A stretch of DNA of 64,000 nt from Paragordius varius (Eukaryota > Nematomorpha), in NCBI GenBank assembly GCA_964247055.1, contig OZ176056.1, positions 6,448,001-6,512,000 of the forward strand, given 5' to 3'. Below, piece by piece: positions 59,248-64,000 of this stretch; the first letter of the stretch is position 1; every line of letters begins with the position of its first letter. A program made the translations under genes and the position numbers. The notes below the pieces were generated by a model. That model was not told where the DNA came from, searched no databases, and worked only from the letters and a program-made list of their open reading frames with translations.

Positions 59248-61532
59248 TCAATTACTATAATCCTGATCATTATAGGCCATTTGATCATACACTTGGGCTA
59301 TAACCTGCCGACCTCCGAAAAATCTACCATTTAAAGCTTCTCTTGCTCGCAAAACATCTATTTGAAAACAAAAAAGTAAAAAGATAATCAAACTAAAAGA
59401 CAAATATTTTATTAATACATAAGACAGTTTTTAAAGCACAACCTATCCATTTAGGGTTGCAAAATTATAATTACATGTGTCAATTTAAACTAAGACTCAA
59501 TTAATAATCCTAAATTGTAATATATAGTATCTGTATAAAAAATCAAGGTTCAAAAATGTATGGCCGGTCTATCTTGATAAAATTATGTAATTTAGTTTAC
59601 ACAATTTTTTGCCATAATTTTAGGTTTTAATGATGTAAATTTTTAGGTATAAACTATAAAAAGGAAATCCTTAAACAAATAAATGAATCAAACCTTGATG
59701 CGTTTCAAATTCGACAAAAATCTTGACTATAATAAGGTTGGTAAAATCATCTGGTTGTTGATGAATTAAAACATGTGTTACTTTTCCATATTTGCCGCAC
59801 TCTTCACCCACTTCCTGTTCTAAAGTGTCATCAACCTCCTCCGGACCCACCATATTTCTCAGGATTAAAACTTTAGACTATATAAATTAAAAAACATGTT
59901 TTGAAAAATTAAAACCAGGTAAATAATTGCTAGTTTTATAAATTATTGCAAGTATTCATTTAAAGTAAATAATAAAGTCTTATATTTAAGATGTATATAT
60001 TGTATCTAGTTTTAATAATATTATACCTAAAATTACTAAATGTATTGTAAGCCATAAAAATGTAAAATATCTGCAGTATTTTTGAATGAATGTAGCTATA
60101 AAGAAAAATAAGTATATGACATTTTTTCTCAACTTATCATAATTTAATTTAAACCATATCCCTACTGTTCAAAATTGATAAATTGTCATAAACTTTTAAA
60201 ATATTAATTGTTTTAAACCATTAAAAGTATTAATTGTTTTAGAAAAAAAGATGACACCTCAGTTTTTTTCATTAATTTTTGCATGACTAAATGTCGGGCT
60301 TGTCGACCGCTTATGCTTACGTCCTCGCTGTCATCTAGCTTTTGTCGTTTTTTTCCAATCTCTAAGATATCCTCAGATATTTCAGCATTGTTTTTTGTTG
60401 TTGATAATAAATTTGTTGGGCCACCATTCAATAGCGTATTAGGAAGAGTTGTTGTATTTTGATTATTTTGATATTGAATAGGATCTAGGGGTTTTGCAAT
60501 TATAGATTTATTATCCCCATGCATTGATATAGAAACGACTGAGGGTGGTGGAATACATGTCTAAATTAAATAGGAGCCATGTAAAAAAAGAAATCAAATA
60601 AAATCTTTTTGTAGGACAACGTTTCTTTTTACTTCTGTAAATAAAAAAAGGTTTTGAGAATAAGGAAAACTTGTCAGTAATATCATAAATTTATATTGAC
60701 TTTCTTATGTAGCTATAATAGAATGTATTTCTCTTTGTAAAACATTCATATAATTAACATTTGATAACGATTCCGAATATAATAATCGAAAAAAAAGGTT
60801 AAAAACAACCAACAAAATTTGTTTTGAAGAAAATTTAATGTAAGATTTAAGTTGAACTTGACTATATATAATGTTTGATATTGCGTAATTATTTATCATA
60901 TACTAACCAATTAAAAAAGATTGCATATAGTGCTATTTACAAAAAAATATCCCATTCTCTGTATTAGATGCCAACATAACAAAGGAAATTAATAATATAG
61001 AAAACCAGAAAGCAAAATTTTATTAAAAAAAACTAAATATCAAATGCAAAAAAGACGCAATCATTACATTGTAATACATGGGCGGTTCCGGATTTTGGGT
61101 AGGTCTGATTGTGGTCGAAACAGTTTCATTTACATCATCTTTGTTAGAAAGTGAATCAGTACTTTGTTGTGTAATATTTTCATTCGGTATAACGGTGTTA
61201 TCCGTTGAATTTAGCGGAACGTTTTCAGTTTGTGGATTTTGTTGTTTTTTAGCTTTTTTCTTTTTCCTACTACTTTTGCTGTTTGATGATGAAGCATTGG
61301 AATTACTTATGATTGCATTCTGGTTTATATCGTGTGTGGCAGATGTGCCTGGCACTAATTAATAAATATGGATTTATAAATCTTTCAAAAACAATTAACG
61401 GGGCGTTGTTTTATAATATGCATTATGATAATTTTATGAGACAAATTATGCATCTTTATGAAAACCAGGGGTGTCCAAAACAAATAGCTTCAAGGGTCGC
61501 ATTTTAACTCAGAAAAAAAAACGTCGAGCCGG

Positions 61533-61563
<31 letters not shown>

Positions 61564-64000
61564 GAGCAAAGACAAATAATTTATTCTAACATAAAACTAA
61601 AAAATGCATAACATTATATATTTCTAGTTCGGTGTTGTCAATTGAATGGATTCATTAGTAAAATTGTTTATAAATATCATTTTGACCAAGATTTTGTAAG
61701 CATTTTGAAAATTTTTCGCGTGCCGCATGTCCTGTTTTAGACACCCCTCATAAATCCATTATTTTAAGCAAAACAGTAAATCTTTATTTACTCAAAATCT
61801 ATAAGTTTAGCCATAAAATTGGCTTAAAAACTACAGTGTAAAAGTCGGGATTAATATAAAAATTTACCGCGACGTATGATTTATATATTAACTTATTATA
61901 AGTAAAAAATAACATAAAATACTCGTAGAATTTTCTGGAACCGTAGTCTTTTCATCCATTTTCCCTTCTATTTCAGATGATGGTAAGTTTATGCTTGGAG
62001 TCGGTTGTGTCGGATCATATGTATTATTATTCTCATTAGAACTATTTTTGCTAGCATCTAAATAATCACTTTTATTCGAATTTAAAGATGGTGTTCCATT
62101 GTTTGAAACCATATTATTTAAGGAGGGTGAAATCAAAAACCCAGTAGGTGGTGTATTCATAGTAGGCCCAGCTAGGGGAGAGACCAGGTTAGGTGGGGTA
62201 ACGGCCCGCCCCACCCGCAAAAATTGACCGCCCAAATCAAACAAATTCATGGCGGCCATGGCATCCTCGGCAGCTTGACCGGTGGAATATTCGATGAAAC
62301 CGTAACCTCTGTGAGAAAATAAAAAAAAAGTAAAAATTAAAATTGAATAAAGAAAAGCATTTTTTAAAGCAGTTATAATAATTTTATAAATATATATATA
62401 TATATATATATATCTATATATATGTATGTGATCATACTATCAAGTTTTAAATTAAATAATAGAGAGAGGTAATTTGTCCACATAATCTATGATGATTCAA
62501 AATTATAATTATGTATTAAAGTTACAATTTTAAAGTCAAAATTAAAAAACTAGACGAACAATTTTTTGATATAACCAATATTTAACACTTGGATACAAAA
62601 CTTTCATTTTAGTCCTTCGATTCAAATTGGGGTAGTTGGATATCCCAGGCCTGATTAAACATAAATTCGTTAAAATATGGAAGGAATTAACACCATGATT
62701 TTGCACTTAAATAATATTAAAACTTGAAATATGTCAAAAATTTTGTTCAAAAATACTTGATATTACTTATTTTAAGCTAAAACCGAAAGATAAAAATTTA
62801 GCCAACGTGACATGTGTGCAATGGTAAAATTAAAAATAATATCAAATAAACCTCTTTTTCTATAATGTTAGATGTAATTTAAATAAAAAATTAGCTTTAA
62901 TTTTACCCTTAAAATTAAATAAAGACGAAAATTTGCAAAAAATTTTATTTAGATATTTTGGAATATTTATATAATTTTTATTAGGATAGTAGCAGAAATT
63001 CAAATTGAGACCGTTTCCTTCAGTAGTATGCTCCTAATTTAAACAATTTGATTTGAAGTGTTAAGGGATAGAGATTATTTAAACCATGTTCAATATTATC
63101 ATATTATTCAAAATTATATAATAGTGGGCATAAACCTCTGAAAAGCGTCACATAAAATCATAAAAATAAATATTACAACTCCTAATACCGAAAACTTCAA
63201 AAACAGATTAATAGATATCAAATCATATTCATACATTTTTAACACTAAATAACAGACTATTTTAGACCAAATTTTTATATATTTTTTGACCCAAGACATA
63301 AACTTTTATCACATTAAAACACTAATAAGTGTTTGGTGGTAAGGGGTATATAAACCATACCAAAAAACCCGTTTTTTCAAACAAAACTCATTTTTTAAAC
63401 AAAGCCTCATAATTACTTAAAAAAGTCATTTTAAAATCAAATATTCTTCAAATGAATTTTGGAAATTAACATTTTTCTAGGCTATTTAAGTATAAAAAAA
63501 CTTGTGTTTTGTCGTCAAGGGGATAGGAGCCAGCTTACAACTCCGGACATGACCAAAATCTTCAAAAACAGATTTATGATAAATTTAACCAACCAACATT
63601 TTTAAAACCCAATTCATACAATTTTAAATCAAATTTTCATAAATTTTTTGAACCAAGACATAATAAACTTTTATCACATTATAACGATATGTTTGATGGT
63701 AAGGGGTATATGAACCATGTTAAAAAAACTCATTTTTCGAACAAAGCCTCATACTCACTTAAAAATAGTGAATTTAAAACACAAATATTCATACGTTTTT
63801 TCAAAAAATGTTAGAAATTAACATTTTTCTAGGCTATTTAAGTATAAAAAAACTTGTGTTTTGTCGTCAAGGGGATAGGGGCCAACTTACAACTCCGGAC
63901 ATGACCAAACGCTTCAAAAACCGATTTAACATCATCCTCAGTTAGCTCGGGGTGTATGCTAGCCACATAAAGTCTATGATATGTTCGCGCCTCACGTCTA
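59248..64000 (-). CDS. PUF60: PUF60 poly(U)-binding splicing factor, 3' part (6 exons)
   Basis: Nuclear splicing factor that binds U-rich tracts and helps U2 snRNP recognise 3' splice sites. Exons in transcript order: 64000-63854 (partial), 62308-61923, 61354-61068, 60560-60258, 59877-59694, 59357-59248 (TGA); all phases agree. RRM2: [20 protein letters not shown] and [17 protein letters not shown], matching human [20 protein letters not shown] and GYGFIEYEKAQSSQDAV, then [21 protein letters not shown] Ser/Thr/Pro/Asn linker with a Lys-rich patch ([11 protein letters not shown]) follows; human has Ala-rich sequence there. Then [19 protein letters not shown] and the C-terminal UHM domain ([37 protein letters not shown]) with the Arg-x-Phe motif that binds ULM peptides. 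RRM1 and the N-terminus are beyond the window. Confidence 0.93.
61466..61748. mobile_element. hAT-like MITE, family H
   Basis: CAGGGGTGTCCAAAAC to GTTTTAGACACCCCT, with GCGTGCCGCATG near the right end and a (TA)n run inside. In the PUF60 intron between 61354 and 61923. Confidence 0.65.
62391..62422. repeat. (TA)n microsatellite
   Basis: TA run with two single-base interruptions, in the PUF60 intron. Confidence 0.85.
62580..63063. repeat. Inverted-repeat element, family D
   Basis: AACACTTGGATACAAAACTT on one side, ATTTGAAGTGTTAA on the other; body matches 23404-23991 in reverse (GATTCAAATTGGGG, GAAACGGTC/GACCGTTTC). In the same PUF60 intron. Confidence 0.65.
63120..63935 (-). repeat. Tandem duplication of PUF60 RRM2 exon end and intron start
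   Basis: A ~355-bp unit spans the last part of the RRM2 exon and the following intron. TTACAACTCCGGACATGACC occurs at 63535 and 63888, with a degraded version at 63173. AACATTTTTCTAGGCTATTT occurs at 63468 and 63820. The middle copy still reads [18 protein letters not shown] in frame but has no acceptor or upstream half. Confidence 0.85.

Noticed and set aside
61078-61362. Plus-strand 94-codon frame opposite a PUF60 linker exon
   Set aside because: Phe/Leu/Ser-rich shadow of the Lys/Asn/Ser-rich linker on the minus strand.

Overview
AT-rich (roughly three quarters A+T) eukaryotic nuclear DNA with spliceosomal genes, almost certainly from an animal or a close relative of animals. The evidence is PUF60, Golgi alpha-mannosidase II and POLA1, all clearly alignable to metazoan homologues, together with a LINE and many Tc1/mariner-like and hAT-like non-autonomous elements. 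The species cannot be named from the sequence. All gene models were read by eye: exons were joined where homology, reading phase and GT-AG borders agree, and each long model closes in one continuous frame.

Layout. (1) 1-2731: satellite-like repeats, then the last two exons of a GH18 chitinase-like gene (+). (2) 4448-31076: a complete 31-exon gene for the DNA polymerase alpha catalytic subunit (+), about 2032 residues, with all polymerase motifs. Its 4.8-kb intron 5 holds a small two-exon membrane-protein gene on the opposite strand (8314 down to 5984). (3) 31359-35722: a 4.36-kb foldback element, two roughly 2.1-kb inverted arms each holding a mirrored array of ~110-bp repeats. (4) 36647-56843: a complete 23-exon Golgi alpha-mannosidase II gene (-), about 1272 residues, with a 5'-truncated LINE in intron 7. 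(5) 57077-58895: parts of an unrecognised + strand gene, head-to-head with the mannosidase. (6) 59248-64000: the 3' part of PUF60 (-), from RRM2 to the C-terminal UHM domain, running off the window.

The genes are unrelated housekeeping functions (replication, N-glycan processing, splicing) and do not form a pathway. What unifies the window is its architecture. There are ultra-short introns (26 and 28 nt) beside introns of several kb. Introns and intergenic DNA are packed with small inverted-repeat elements. One MITE group shares TACCATTT ends but carries three different iterated ~21-bp internal motifs, and several copies sit within 18-45 bp of splice acceptors. Two genes carry tandem duplications of an exon's 3' end plus the start of its intron.
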